Shown: positions 27,703 through 37,585 of the stretch, in pieces
Layout of the letters: each line of letters starts with the position of its first letter
Numbering within the stretch: the first letter of the stretch is position 1
NCBI RefSeq assembly: GCF_003071065.1
Contig: NZ_QCXX01000002.1
Span: 806,001-870,000 of the forward strand
Length of the DNA: 64,000 nt
Origin: Sphingobacterium athyrii
Lineage (GTDB): Bacteria > Bacteroidota > Bacteroidia > Sphingobacteriales > Sphingobacteriaceae
Direction of reading: 5' to 3'
Position numbers and translations under genes: made by a program
Notes under the pieces: model-generated
What the model was told of the DNA's origin: nothing
What the model saw: the letters and a program-made list of their open reading frames with translations, nothing else
The model's database searches: none

Positions 27703-28572
27703 ATGAAAAAATCAATTGAAAAAATATTCCCTCGTCCTTCAAAACCAGGTATGGTAGGTGATGGATTCCGCGTGTATAATATGATTCCCGGTAACGGAAT
27801 TACCAAAAGGCGGATGAGTCCATTCCTTTTGTTAGATTTTAATGCGGAGTTTGATTTTGGTCCATCTGATCATATCCGCGGAGTAGATGTTCATCCGCAC
27901 AAAGGATTTGAGACCGTAACAATTGCTTATAAAGGCAGTGTAGCGCATCATGACAGTTCGGGCAACAGTGGTGTTATTAATCCCGGTGATGTCCAATGGA
28001 TGACCGCTGGAGCAGGGATATTGCATAAAGAATATCATGAAGAAAACTTTTCTAAAACTGGAGGTCCTTTCGAAATGGTGCAGCTTTGGGTTAATTTACC
28101 AGCAAAAGACAAGTCTGCCACAGCACATTATCAGAATATAACCGCGGATCAGATGGGCAAAGCACTGCTACCTGATGGGGCAGGTGTCATCAACGTCATA
28201 GCTGGTACATTTCAGGATACAAAGGGACCGGCTGAGACATATACGGCAGTCAATCTCTTTGATATAAAATTGGAAAAGTTACACCAGGCAACGTTTAGTG
28301 TTCCACAACATCATAATTCTGCTATTCTGGTCGTCAATGGAGAAGCAGAGGTAAATGGGCAGTTGGCCAAAGAACATAGTTTCGTGCTGTTTGAAAATAA
28401 TGGTGAGGAAATAGAGGTCAAGGCCAATGAACAAGCCGTCTTACTGTTTATGAGCGGAGAACCTATCGACGAGCCTATTGTAAGTTATGGCCCTTTCGTG
28501 ATGAATACACAAGCGGAAATCTATCAGGCTTTTGAAGATTTTCAGGCTGGTAAATTCGGCACACTTGAATAG
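27703..28572 (+). CDS. Pirin family protein (bicupin, quercetinase-like)
   Basis: A 289-residue cytoplasmic bicupin. Seen: the pirin N-terminal signature SPFLLLDFNAEFDFGPSDHIRGVDVHPHKGFETVTI with the metal-binding HPH..E (reading residues 35-70), GDVQWMTAGAGILHKEY near residue 100, PFEMVQLWVNLPAKDK, and the second cupin with LVVNGEAEVNG. Homologues bind Fe(II), and some oxidise quercetin; others are redox-sensitive transcription co-factors. Stand-alone gene, often induced by stress. Confidence 0.94.
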   Translation: MKKSIEKIFPRPSKPGMVGDGFRVYNMIPGNGITKRRMSPFLLLDFNAEFDFGPSDHIRGVDVHPHKGFETVTIAYKGSVAHHDSSGNSGVINPGDVQWMTAGAGILHKEYHEENFSKTGGPFEMVQLWVNLPAKDKSATAHYQNITADQMGKALLPDGAGVINVIAGTFQDTKGPAETYTAVNLFDIKLEKLHQATFSVPQHHNSAILVVNGEAEVNGQLAKEHSFVLFENNGEEIEVKANEQAVLLFMSGEPIDEPIVSYGPFVMNTQAEIYQAFEDFQAGKFGTLE

Positions 28573-28582
28573 GTTGTTGATT

Positions 28583-29896
28583 TTAATAACGGGTTTGTGC
28601 TGTTTTTTTTGTGGGATCGTCCACTGTAGGGTAAGTGGGCAAGCCAACGGTAAAAATGGAACCTTTGTGGGGGATACTCTGTATATCTACTACACCCTTA
28701 TTGCGTTCGATCAGGTCTTTGCATAATACGAGCCCCAGACCCGATCCGGGCTCGTCTTCCGTACCGAATGATTTGTGCTGGATCACATTGAACAGCAGTG
28801 CGGATTTGGAAGGATTAATTCCAATGCCCTCATCCTGGATATGAATATGGGTGTACTTTTCATCCTCAGTACAATAGATGCTTATTTTTCCAGCTACATA
28901 GCTAAATTTGATGGCGTTGCTAATAAGATTTCGGAGAATAATGATCGTATGATCCCTATTCGCGAGTATATGAGTTAATTCTGGTATGTCAATTTCAGTC
29001 TTGAGCTGTTTCGCCTGTATCTGATCAGCAAATAGGGTTATGATATCATAAACCAATGGTTCGATTACTACCAATGTCGCCGGACTGGTAATTCCGCGCA
29101 TACTACTGCTGCCCCATTGAAGAAAATCGTCCAGTGCCTGGTTTTGATGCAGAATTTGTTGATACAGTTGCTGTATATATTCTTTTGATATATTATTGTT
29201 GAGTATTTGATCGCGCAGCATCAATACCAGTGCTTCGAGACTGGCAAACGGGCTTTTGATGTCATGGGCGACGATGGAAAATATTTTTTCCTTGTCACGG
29301 TTCATGGATTCCAGTTTGCGACGTTGTTCCTCGATCTTCTCTGTATTATTATAAATAATCTGTAGGAAGAAATTAACTGCGATAACGATAAACGCTAGCG
29401 CATTACAGATATTGAAGATCAGTCTGAACTTAGGCACACGTTGAGCCAGGGGGACAATCGTGGGATAGAAATAGAGTAAAGTGATAGCAATAGCAGTTGC
29501 AAGGCAGAAAATAATATGGATGCGGCGGTCGTCATAGAGTAATATTGATGCAATTAACGTACACAGCAGAAAATACTCGCCTCCATTTTTAAATAATATA
29601 GCGCCTAAGAAGAAAAAAATAAAATTACTGACCAATAACATTGCTTTTGCAAAATTATGTTTACCATCATATTGCAAAAAGAGCACAGAAATCGAACAGA
29701 TTGAATTGGATAGGTTGATGGTTGACAGCAGATAGCGCTGGTCCATGGTGTTAAGGACAAAAAAACAGAGTGTGGGCAATAAACAGAGCATGGCAATCAG
29801 ATTGAGCATCTGTATCCTTTTGAGGTTAACATAGGACATATCCGGATGCGTACCGATATTCGTAAGTATGTTCCAATATCTTCGGATAAAGCTCAT
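28583..29896 (-). CDS. Membrane sensor histidine kinase, orphan
   Basis: A 437-residue kinase. The N-terminal 180 residues hold about six membrane helices; then a coiled linker (NNTEKIEEQRRKLESMNRDK), the HisKA segment IFSIVAHDIKSPFASLEALV with the phospho-accepting His near residue 215, and a HATPase domain with the N box LRNLISNAIKFS, the G1 box DEGIGINPSK and the G2 box GSGLGLVLCKDLIE. No response regulator gene lies next to it. Signal and target unknown; the stop is 11 bases from the convergent pirin stop. Confidence 0.93.
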   Translation of the reverse strand: MSFIRRYWNILTNIGTHPDMSYVNLKRIQMLNLIAMLCLLPTLCFFVLNTMDQRYLLSTINLSNSICSISVLFLQYDGKHNFAKAMLLVSNFIFFFLGAILFKNGGEYFLLCTLIASILLYDDRRIHIIFCLATAIAITLLYFYPTIVPLAQRVPKFRLIFNICNALAFIVIAVNFFLQIIYNNTEKIEEQRRKLESMNRDKEKIFSIVAHDIKSPFASLEALVLMLRDQILNNNISKEYIQQLYQQILHQNQALDDFLQWGSSSMRGITSPATLVVIEPLVYDIITLFADQIQAKQLKTEIDIPELTHILANRDHTIIILRNLISNAIKFSYVAGKISIYCTEDEKYTHIHIQDEGIGINPSKSALLFNVIQHKSFGTEDEPGSGLGLVLCKDLIERNKGVVDIQSIPHKGSIFTVGLPTYPTVDDPTKKTAQTRY

Positions 29897-30035
29897 AATT
29901 TTATTTAATCTACTAGTGAATATGAATCTGCTAAATTAACATAAATAAGGTGTTAGAGCGATGCTTAACGAAAAAAATGTTCGCAAAACTTTAGTTAACA
30001 GATGGCTGGGGCAGCTACGGATGTCTGTTATCATT

Positions 30036-30076
30036 CAACTGACTTAAGGCCTTCTGGAAAAGCCTCAAATCAGTTG
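30036..30076 (-). terminator. Hairpin downstream of the amidohydrolase gene
   Basis: CAACTGA (30036-30042) pairs with TCAGTTG (30070-30076), with an inner AAGGC/GCC stem. It lies directly after the nitrilase-family stop on the minus strand. The T-run is poor, so this is a possible terminator only. Confidence 0.45.
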
Positions 30077-30084
30077 TTGGGGAA

Positions 30085-31041
30085 TTAGCTATTGTTTGGT
30101 TGCAGCCAGATAACTTTTTGGGCCGATTTATGTTGTCGGCCGATAATCTCTTGATATAGCTCTGGCCTTCGGGCGTTGATATAGCGATGTCCACCAGCCT
30201 GAATTAGTTTTCCAGGTGTAATTGTGGTAGTGACAAAATCGTCTTCAAAGGTACGGCATTCGGCCAGGATATCGCCGAAGGGGTCTATGATCATCGAACA
30301 GCCATTCTTTAACTGGTCATCATCCATACCGATGGGGTTTGAAAAAACAACGTAGACCGCATTGTCGTAGGCTCGCGCGGGCAACCATTTCATCAACCAG
30401 CTACGTCCTTTCATTCCGTCAAATTCCAGACGTAGTGAAGTCGGATCGTTTTCGCGGTTATGCCAGAGCCCTAGATCCACAAAACCTGCGCCCGGTCTGG
30501 ATGAAGGTGTGCACATGGTCACATGTGGCATAAAGATGATATCTGCTCCCAATAATTTTGTCGCTCGTACATTTTCTATGACATTGTTATCGTAACAGAT
30601 TAGAATACCACATTTCCATCCTTTAATTTCAAAAATAGTATAGTCTTGTCCTGCTGTTAGATGTGGGCTTATAAAGGGATGTAGTTTACGGTGTTTGGCA
30701 ATTAAGCCATTTTTGTCTACACAGATATAAGGTTTGTATAAATTGTCATTTTCATCTTTTTCAAACAGTCCCGCGAGAATGGTAATGTTGTATTTGGCGG
30801 CAATGGCGATCAGCTTCTGCGTACTTTCGCCATCCGGAACAGGTTCGGCAATGTCAAGCATCTGCTGCCTGTCTAAATTTCGCGCAAAGGTATAACCTGT
30901 AATGGAGCATTCGTGAAAGGCAATCACCTCGGCTCCCTGCGCAGCAGCCTCTTTAGAGAGTCTCTCTATAACGTTCAAGTTATAGGCTTTGTCCGCACTT
31001 CTATGCTCGAATTGTGCAGTAGCAATTTTTAGCTTTTCCAT
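30085..31041 (-). CDS. Nitrilase-superfamily carbon-nitrogen hydrolase
   Basis: A 318-residue amidohydrolase with the Glu-Lys-Cys triad: VIAFHECSITGYTFARN (Glu near residue 42), LIAKHRKLHPFISPHL (Lys near 117) and WKCGILICYDNNVIENVRA (Cys near 151). No signal peptide, so cytoplasmic. The superfamily splits amide or nitrile bonds in small molecules; an amidase acting on a carbamoyl compound is possible, but the substrate is not readable. The next gene upstream on the same strand is an AraC regulator 41 bases away, likely co-transcribed with it. Confidence 0.92.
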   Translation of the reverse strand: MEKLKIATAQFEHRSADKAYNLNVIERLSKEAAAQGAEVIAFHECSITGYTFARNLDRQQMLDIAEPVPDGESTQKLIAIAAKYNITILAGLFEKDENDNLYKPYICVDKNGLIAKHRKLHPFISPHLTAGQDYTIFEIKGWKCGILICYDNNVIENVRATKLLGADIIFMPHVTMCTPSSRPGAGFVDLGLWHNRENDPTSLRLEFDGMKGRSWLMKWLPARAYDNAVYVVFSNPIGMDDDQLKNGCSMIIDPFGDILAECRTFEDDFVTTTITPGKLIQAGGHRYINARRPELYQEIIGRQHKSAQKVIWLQPNNS

Positions 31042-31082
31042 ATTTCATTGATTGATCTATGGACAAATCTAGCCCCGGGCAG

Positions 31083-31973
31083 TTAAGATAAATTGTACAA
31101 ACCCGACATTGGGTCGTGCATGTCGTTAAACTCCATAAAATTGACGGCTAATCTACTTGTACCGTTCAGATATTCGGAAGGTGTGATACCAGTGTATTTT
31201 TTAAATGCCCGAATGAGGTGAGATTGATCAAAATATCCACTTTCATGGCAGATGGTTGTCAGACTGGTTATATCGGATTTACTGCGAAGCAACTTCAAAA
31301 AAGTATGGAGCTGGACAATGTTGGTGAATTTCTTGGGGCTCATTCCGATCTGTTCAGCAAATATTCTTTCCATGTGCCGCTCGGTATAGCCAGTATATCG
31401 GACGAGTTGCTCAACAGAAAGTAGTCCCTTGTGTTGATTAATATGTCTTAATACTGAGGAAAGTAGGGGATGACCGGAAAATTTACGTTGACTCATTAAA
31501 TCGTAAAAAAAAGCATTTAATATCTGTATCTTATCCGTTGGTTGTTTGTACTGTACGAGAGCCTCATGGAGTCTTGTCGCTGACTGTCCAAAAATATCTC
31601 GGGTATTGACAATCTGATCTTTTAATTCACGGGCTGAGATACGGAGTAACTGGTATAATCCATCGGGTTGGAATACAGTGATAATAAAGGATGTCTTTTC
31701 GGCTAAAACGAGATCTTGAAAATGACTTATCTGACCATACAAAAATGATGATGGCAAGTAAAGACTATTATTCAGGGATAAACGGCCCTGACGAAGCAGA
31801 AAAACCATTCCGGTATTACCATCAGAGAATAAACGAAGTGTTTTTTGCTGAGCAGCATTACTTTCCAAAAAAAGATAGTGCTTAATGTAGGGCAATAATT
31901 CTTTTGAAGGGGGGATCTGCATGACCTGATCTGTGAGTTGATTTATTTCAAATTTACATATTTCCTTTTGCAT
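31083..31973 (-). CDS. AraC-family regulator with N-terminal DUF6597-like domain
   Basis: A 296-residue regulator. The first part (SKELLPYIKHYLFLES) resembles the DUF6597 sensor domain seen in Bacteroidota AraC proteins. The DNA-binding domain has LSVEQLVRYTGYTERHMERI and CHESGYFDQSHLIRAFKKYT, followed by GITPSEYL. It reads into the amidohydrolase gene on the same strand, so it probably controls that gene or its own operon. An inner ATG before QIPPSKEL is an alternative start. Confidence 0.9.
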   Translation of the reverse strand: MQKEICKFEINQLTDQVMQIPPSKELLPYIKHYLFLESNAAQQKTLRLFSDGNTGMVFLLRQGRLSLNNSLYLPSSFLYGQISHFQDLVLAEKTSFIITVFQPDGLYQLLRISARELKDQIVNTRDIFGQSATRLHEALVQYKQPTDKIQILNAFFYDLMSQRKFSGHPLLSSVLRHINQHKGLLSVEQLVRYTGYTERHMERIFAEQIGMSPKKFTNIVQLHTFLKLLRSKSDITSLTTICHESGYFDQSHLIRAFKKYTGITPSEYLNGTSRLAVNFMEFNDMHDPMSGLYNLS

Positions 31974-32358
31974 GGAAAATTAAAAAAGGATTTGATATTT
32001 GGAACGATCAACTTTAGCTGTTAATACTTCTGACCGCTCGTCCCACTTTCATTGTTCCATTGTAAATTCAATTCATTTATAAACAAGGGACAAGTGAAAG
32101 TCCTCTCGAAATTAAATGACAGGGGAGAATCTCTATTCGCTGAAAAAAACATTATTCAGCGCTAGTATCCCGTATATTGCATTATCGTTTGGAAGTAATA
32201 CCGGTATCTTGTAAGAGGTTTTCATGCTTCGACAGAGACCAAAAAAGAGAAATTACCGAATTGATCATTATCGGACGAACCTTATTTTGGTAAAAAGGTG
32301 TAATATGTTGTTATTAAGCCTATTCCAGGTATAGGTGTAGCTGCGTGCTTTGTAAATA
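31974..32358. other. Intergenic region without recognised gene
   Basis: 385 bases between the AraC start and the stop of the small membrane gene at 32359. No coding frame of note and no clear terminator. It contains the promoter of the AraC/amidohydrolase unit, which I could not pinpoint. Confidence 0.4.
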
Positions 32359-32616
32359 TTAGTTCTCCATGGACTGACGGGATTTGATTTCTTTATTAAT
32401 TTGTGTATGATTTATATAGATCGGTATAAAAACACAGAATAGAGAGGCTGAAATGCCGGAGAGTGCATATTTTTTGGTCTTAATAGAAAGATAGAGTAGC
32501 ACTACAATGGCTATGAACATAATAATACCGAAGGATATCATGACACCTAAAGATTGTTTTTTCTTGATGTTTAACTCATCGATAGTTAATTCGGATAAAG
32601 TTTTATTTTTAGGCAT
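32359..32616 (-). CDS. Small two-helix membrane protein, hypothetical
   Basis: 85 residues: a charged N-terminus (LSELTIDELNIKKKQ) followed by two membrane helices (LGVMISFGIIMFIAIVVLLY and YALSGISASLFCVFIPIY) and a polar tail. The pattern is typical of small Bacteroidota inner-membrane proteins of unknown function. Its ATG at 32616 and hydropathy suggest a real gene; no partner is adjacent. Confidence 0.7.
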   Translation of the reverse strand: MPKNKTLSELTIDELNIKKKQSLGVMISFGIIMFIAIVVLLYLSIKTKKYALSGISASLFCVFIPIYINHTQINKEIKSRQSMEN

Positions 32617-32848
32617 GGCTCAATTGGGTTAGTTACTATGGGCTCATTTCTATTAAGTAAACAATTTTTTATAGGATATTGGCAGATTTAAAGAAGAAAA
32701 GGGATATAAAAAATATCAAACGCTTTAGCCTTTTTGTTGTTCTTTATTTGAAATGGTATTACAACCAAATTTTGATCGTCTTTGCCCGGATGTTTACAGT
32801 GGTAGTAATACGATTGAATATATCATAAATAACCAAAAAACAGTATAG

Positions 32849-33184
32849 ATGAAATCAACGAAATATATTGTGCTCAGTTTTCTCGAAAGTTTAAATAGGG
32901 AAGATTTTGCCGCCGCGTATGAGTTATTGGATAAGGATATGGTCTTTGAAGGAGTATTGGGGAGCCGACACACGGCTGATCATTACATTGCGGATATGAA
33001 GAAAATGAAATTTAAATATAATATCAAAGAAGTGATGACAAACGGTAACCATGTTGCAATCTTCTATAATATTGATATGGGAGGTAAGGAGATCTTTAGC
33101 GCCGGTTGGTACCAGGTTGAAAACGAACTTATTCTTAAAGTGAAGGTAGTCTTTGATCCACGGCCATTGATAGCAGATAAATAA
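32849..33184 (+). CDS. NTF2-like / SnoaL-like protein
   Basis: A 111-residue single-domain protein of the NTF2-like superfamily. Seen: FLESLNREDFAAAYELLDKD at the start, GVLGSRHTADHYIADMKKM, and the strand FYNIDMGGKEIFSAGWYQVE. It has the cone-shaped fold used by ketosteroid isomerase, SnoaL cyclase and many stress proteins; no catalytic residues can be assigned. Convergent with the receptor gene at 33222. Confidence 0.82.
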   Translation: MKSTKYIVLSFLESLNREDFAAAYELLDKDMVFEGVLGSRHTADHYIADMKKMKFKYNIKEVMTNGNHVAIFYNIDMGGKEIFSAGWYQVENELILKVKVVFDPRPLIADK

Positions 33185-33185
33185 T

Positions 33186-33215
33186 AGCCCAGGGGTTTGT
33201 CGTTCTGGGCTTTTC
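33186..33215 (+). terminator. Rho-independent-like terminator after the NTF2-like gene
   Basis: AGCCCAG (33186-33192) pairs with CTGGGCT (33205-33211), followed by TTTT. It lies between two convergent stops. Confidence 0.65.
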
Positions 33216-33221
33216 AGTAAG

Positions 33222-35663
33222 TTATTCGGCCCTTTGTCTGAGATCTTCAGCAGCCCCGGTTTTACGTGACTGAACTGATTTACTGGATCCAAAATTATAG
33301 CTGTAAGATAAGGTCAGGATACGGGGCTCTCTTCTGCTCTTGAAATTTTCCTCGTAATTATTGTAGACAGTCAGTCCCTTTCTATTATTGCTGTTAAACG
33401 CATCGGTAAGGGCGAGTTTCAGGCTGTTCTTTTCCTTAAATTTCTTCTGCAACCCAATATTGACATTCCAGTAAGGGGAGATACGGGCAAAGGCATACAC
33501 TTCTGTAGCTTTATAACTAGCCGCCAGTTCGGCGGCGAAATTTTTACCCAGTTTAAGGGTATGGATGCTATTTATATCGAGGGTAAAATTACCAATGTTG
33601 TTGATCTGTGTGCCCGAGACGTTACCCGTATAGGAACCATAATAGAAGTTGGCGTTATTGTTTATATCCCACCAATTGGTCAGCTTGAGCGGCGCGATCA
33701 GGTTGAGCGAATAATAGGCGGCTGATTTCAGGTTTTCCTCGGTCTGAACGTTGATATTTTCTCCATTTTCGAGTATGGGTTTTACAACAGTCGTGATGTT
33801 GTCGCTTATTTTACTATAACTCAGGGTAGCTATATATTTACCTTTGAAACTATATGTCAACTCGTAGTTTTGTGATGCCTGCGCATTTAGGTCGGGATTG
33901 CCAACACGGTATGTCGTCGCATTGATATAGTACTTAAAGGGATTGAGCTGTTGATAATTGGGGCGGTTAATACGACGGCTGAGATTAACTTCGAGATTAT
34001 GGTCTGCTGTGAACTCATACGAAAAAACGACACTTGGAAATAATTGCGTGTATTTCCGCTTATTAATTTGGTCGGTAGTGAGCTGTGTTCCGGTAACATT
34101 GGTGTTTTCTATGCGCAGGCCGAGTACAGTTTTCAGCTTATCCCACTTTTTGGTTACATTCCCATAGGCTGCGTGGATGTACTCCTGATAGATGTAATGG
34201 TTGGATTTATTGCTGTCAGGCACTGCCGGTGATGTACTATGATCATAAAACTTGATATCGTTATCCGATTTAACATAACTCGTTTTAAAGCCGGTCTCCA
34301 GTTTGAGACCTCTTGGAAGGATCTTGATCCAGTCGCTCTTTAACGCATAGATATTCAAATCACCGTCAGTCTTGCCTTTTAAGAGATAGGGTGTACCTAT
34401 AGGAGCACCGTTATTATCGCTGGTCCTGGTATCAAAACTTTGATTTGATGCGTTGATATAGCGAATGAAATCGAAATCGGTGCTCAGTTCGGACCCAAGG
34501 GTATCCATACGGTATTTATGATTGAGGTTTGCGGAGATGTTTTTTGTAATATTATCAGTCTGACTTAGTGTAGCGGTATGGTTGAGTGGTTGACAATCGG
34601 AATCCATTAATGTTGTTTTGCTATCGCCAAATGGTTTAAATACATTACTTGTGAAGCTGACAGAGGCACCCACTAAGTTTTTGTCCGTCAGGTTGTAATC
34701 GAAGCCAATTTTACCATTGTGGTTGCGGGAGCTGAACTTAAAGAAATTATCCTGAATGAATGTTTTCTCTAAATGACCTTCCTTATAAAATCTTCGATCG
34801 ATCATAAGATCATTATAAGCCTCACGATAGGCAAAATTATAGTTGGCAAAAAGGTTGAGCTTATCATTACGGTGATTAATACTAAAGCTGTTGTTATTTT
34901 TAAGGTATCTGGCCGCGCCTAATGCTGTAGAGAAGCTGCCATTGGTCCCTTTATTTGTTCCTTTTTTCAGTTTTATATTGATAATGGCTGTTCCGGCAGC
35001 ATCGTATTTTGCGGAGGGGTTGGTGATGAGTTCAATTTTATCGATGGCAGATGCGGGGAGTCCGCGCAGGTAATTGGCGAGTTCCTCACCGGTAAGCGGC
35101 GAATTTTTTCCATCAATCTGGACAAGAATATTACTTTTCCCCCGCAGAATAATATTGTTATTCCCGTCTACAGTGACACCGGGAGCTTTTTCAAGTACTT
35201 CCAGCGCTGATCCGCCTGTATTTTGGAGACTACTTTCCACATTTAAGATCAGTTTGCCATCGTGTCGTTCAATATAAGGGCGTGACCTGTTGATCACAAC
35301 AGTCTCCAGCCGTTGTTCGTTAATGCGAATTTCTGGCAACACAATATGCTGTTGTGTGACTTGGATCACCTCGGAATTGTAGAGGTCTGCTTGACCGCGA
35401 CGAATTTTGAAGTAATAGGCTCCTTTGGGAAGTGCTTCAAAATTGAATTCACCCTGCTGATTGGGGAATTCGGTCTTGATCAGCTGGCTATCCGCATTGA
35501 ATAGGTGGATTTCCAGTGTAGATATTTCTGTATTCGCTATTTTTCCCGATAATGTAAATTCATTTTTCTGAGCTTGTTGGGCTAAGAGCCGAGTTGCCAG
35601 TAAACACAAGGATAGGCTTTTGAATACCACTAAAATGGATCTTTTTATTGAATGGCTGAGCAT
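33222..35663 (-). CDS. Outer-membrane beta-barrel receptor (TonB-dependent receptor-like, OMP_b-brl_3 type)
   Basis: An 813-residue barrel. I start at ATG 35663, which opens a signal peptide (SILVVFKSLSLCLLATRLLA); an in-frame ATG at 35693 adds ten residues. Domain order: a carboxypeptidase-regulatory-like beta sandwich (about residues 35-120), a plug-like domain with NTGGSALEVLEKAPGVTVDG and the phrase LRGLPASAIDKIELITNPSA, then a 22-strand-like barrel ending in a charged tail after LTLSYSYNFGSS. The family occurs in Bacteroidota as receptors for peptides, metals or unknown ligands and often lacks a SusD. No obvious partner gene. Confidence 0.93.
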   Translation of the reverse strand: MLSHSIKRSILVVFKSLSLCLLATRLLAQQAQKNEFTLSGKIANTEISTLEIHLFNADSQLIKTEFPNQQGEFNFEALPKGAYYFKIRRGQADLYNSEVIQVTQQHIVLPEIRINEQRLETVVINRSRPYIERHDGKLILNVESSLQNTGGSALEVLEKAPGVTVDGNNNIILRGKSNILVQIDGKNSPLTGEELANYLRGLPASAIDKIELITNPSAKYDAAGTAIINIKLKKGTNKGTNGSFSTALGAARYLKNNNSFSINHRNDKLNLFANYNFAYREAYNDLMIDRRFYKEGHLEKTFIQDNFFKFSSRNHNGKIGFDYNLTDKNLVGASVSFTSNVFKPFGDSKTTLMDSDCQPLNHTATLSQTDNITKNISANLNHKYRMDTLGSELSTDFDFIRYINASNQSFDTRTSDNNGAPIGTPYLLKGKTDGDLNIYALKSDWIKILPRGLKLETGFKTSYVKSDNDIKFYDHSTSPAVPDSNKSNHYIYQEYIHAAYGNVTKKWDKLKTVLGLRIENTNVTGTQLTTDQINKRKYTQLFPSVVFSYEFTADHNLEVNLSRRINRPNYQQLNPFKYYINATTYRVGNPDLNAQASQNYELTYSFKGKYIATLSYSKISDNITTVVKPILENGENINVQTEENLKSAAYYSLNLIAPLKLTNWWDINNNANFYYGSYTGNVSGTQINNIGNFTLDINSIHTLKLGKNFAAELAASYKATEVYAFARISPYWNVNIGLQKKFKEKNSLKLALTDAFNSNNRKGLTVYNNYEENFKSRREPRILTLSYSYNFGSSKSVQSRKTGAAEDLRQRAE

Positions 35664-35693
35664 GATCGTGCAGGGGTTCCGTTGGGTTCGCAT

Positions 35694-36017
35694 TTTCTTA
35701 TTTTATATCACAGCGTATGTTTCGCTGTTAGGTGTATGTCGCAAAAGCTATTCAGATGTTGCAGATTAATTTGATAGGGGAAAATAGCTGAATATCCTCT
35801 TTGTCGCAGACAATTATGATTCGTTGGGATTAATTTAAGATTCGTCTAGTGACGGCCAAAAATAACTTGATATCTTTGAGTCAATTAGTTCATTTGATAT
35901 TAAGCTTATCTAAGCTCGTATTGGAAAAAGTCTTTCTTGGAAAAAGGACAGAAACAAGGTGTTCGTTGGCTAGTTACAGATCATAAGACAAAATGTGTTA
36001 AATAATCTCAGCTAAAA
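35694..36017. other. Divergent intergenic region
   Basis: 324 bases between the receptor gene (minus strand) and a membrane gene (plus strand). Should hold two opposite promoters; only weak TAnnTTTG-like boxes are present and no gene is seen. Confidence 0.4.
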
Positions 36018-36431
36018 ATGCATATCATAGAAAAAATACCCCTGGTCATACTATGCATCGGAATTATCAGTTTAATCGCTGGTGTATATTTATTGCTGCT
36101 GTATTTGGGACTTACGATTATATCGGCAAAAGGTTTTGGGAAAGACCGGATTGAAAAGGTATTTCGCTTAGCATATAATGTATTGCACGTAGGGATGCTC
36201 ATATTTCTATTAGGATTGGCTGGAATGACGGTCTGTATGGCTATTGAGGGGCTAAGAAAAGGCGAATATAAGTTGAGATTTAGCAGAATCGGAGGTGGCT
36301 ATACAAGGATAAATTGGACAGACAGACCGATCCGGTTTGCTTTCCAGACCGTAGCCTATATCGGTTTTTCTAGTTGGCTGATCTATTTTTTGGTCAAACA
36401 AATACGATCTTTTTCAAGGAAGAAGGGATAG
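36018..36431 (+). CDS. Three-helix membrane protein, hypothetical
   Basis: 137 residues with membrane helices at roughly residues 8-35 (LCIGIISLIAGVYLLLLYLG), 55-75 (HVGMLIFLLGLAGMTVCMAI) and 108-125 (TVAYIGFSSWLIYFLVKQ), and a basic C-terminus. No family recognised. First of four small envelope genes ending with a DKNYY protein. Confidence 0.7.
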   Translation: MHIIEKIPLVILCIGIISLIAGVYLLLLYLGLTIISAKGFGKDRIEKVFRLAYNVLHVGMLIFLLGLAGMTVCMAIEGLRKGEYKLRFSRIGGGYTRINWTDRPIRFAFQTVAYIGFSSWLIYFLVKQIRSFSRKKG

Positions 36432-36489
36432 TGTAGCAGAAAATAGTGAAAAATAGCACTGTGCTAATAGTCTGATAAAAATAGGTCTT

Positions 36490-37116
36490 ATGAAAAAAGT
36501 TTTTACATTGATTTTAGCAGTTGGGACGATATTACAATCCTGCCGTTATAAAACCCAGGATCAGGGCAGGGAAAAAAGAGCTTCTAAGTTAATAAAGGCT
36601 ACTATTCAATCTGATTCCGTAAAAAGGGGAACTACTTCTGCCGCTTCTTTTATTGGTAAAACAACCGATCAATCCGAGGTGTCGAAGATGCATACCTGCC
36701 TTGGGGCAATGTTAGCGACGGGCGTATCAAAGGATAAATATGCACTTTCACAGTATTCAACCAGTGTTGATCATTGCCAGCGGGGGCAGAGCAAATTTGT
36801 GATAGAGCGATTTTTACGCCATGAACCAAACGGAAAATCTGTTTTTTTGATTGTAGACGAACTGGATGTGGTGGCCGATTATCCAAGGATCTGTTATAGG
36901 AAGTTTCAATTAGCGATAGAAAATAATACCCAGGGAGATTATCTTGTGGAATTTTATGACACTAATGCCGAAATCATTACGCAAGTCAACAAGATATGGC
37001 GCATCGATCTGGAAAAAGAAAAGTTTGTGGAAATTGCGAAACCCAAGAATTTAACATTAATGAATCCAGATTATGTTGAGTCAGATGAAGATTCCACATT
37101 TACATCTTCTCCTTGA
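36490..37116 (+). CDS. Hypothetical lipoprotein
   Basis: 208 residues with a lipoprotein signal (KVFTLILAVGTILQSC, lipobox LQSC, Cys at about residue 18). The rest is a soluble beta-rich domain (VFLIVDELDVVADYPRIC, YLVEFYDTNAEIITQVNKIW) of no family I know. Second gene of the small cluster, 58 bases after the membrane protein. Confidence 0.75.
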   Translation: MKKVFTLILAVGTILQSCRYKTQDQGREKRASKLIKATIQSDSVKRGTTSAASFIGKTTDQSEVSKMHTCLGAMLATGVSKDKYALSQYSTSVDHCQRGQSKFVIERFLRHEPNGKSVFLIVDELDVVADYPRICYRKFQLAIENNTQGDYLVEFYDTNAEIITQVNKIWRIDLEKEKFVEIAKPKNLTLMNPDYVESDEDSTFTSSP

Positions 37117-37185
37117 TTTTTATGGACTTGCTGGGGTACAGTGCAATATTTAACCGAAAATATTTATTCTATTATCTCAATGATT

Positions 37186-37584
37186 ATGGACAATGAAAAC
37201 AAAGATGGTATAGCTCGAAACAATGGGAGATACAGTTTTACGATAAAGAAAAGCATTGTTATTGGTTTGGCTGTTGTAACTATACTAACCTGTGGTTGGC
37301 TTATCCTTAGTCTGGTGGATTCCTTGGATATTCCGTCCAATAAGAATGATCAGTTTGCAAGTGAGCAAAAGTGGCAGGTGGATCAACGGAGTGATCTTGA
37401 TTCCTGCGAAAAACAAATGATCAAAAATCAGATAGATCTGAAACGTGTCAATGAAAGACAAATTTCGGGGAAGGCTTTTCAAACCCAACTATTCGCGCTT
37501 TTGATCATTGTATTGCAATTGATATTAATTGTTTTCGTGGTATTGATATACCGAAAGCCCTATTCTTCACGACAGATTTCCTAA
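37186..37584 (+). CDS. Two-helix membrane protein, hypothetical
   Basis: 132 residues from the ATG at 37186; an ATG at 37180 and a GTG at 37141 are alternatives. One helix lies near residues 20-42 (IVIGLAVVTILTCGWLIL) and another near 105-125 (LFALLIIVLQLILIVFVVLI), with a polar, probably periplasmic helical segment containing a single Cys between them. Its stop is one base before the DKNYY gene start, so both are surely translated from one mRNA. Confidence 0.72.
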   Translation: MDNENKDGIARNNGRYSFTIKKSIVIGLAVVTILTCGWLILSLVDSLDIPSNKNDQFASEQKWQVDQRSDLDSCEKQMIKNQIDLKRVNERQISGKAFQTQLFALLIIVLQLILIVFVVLIYRKPYSSRQIS

Positions 37585-37585
37585 T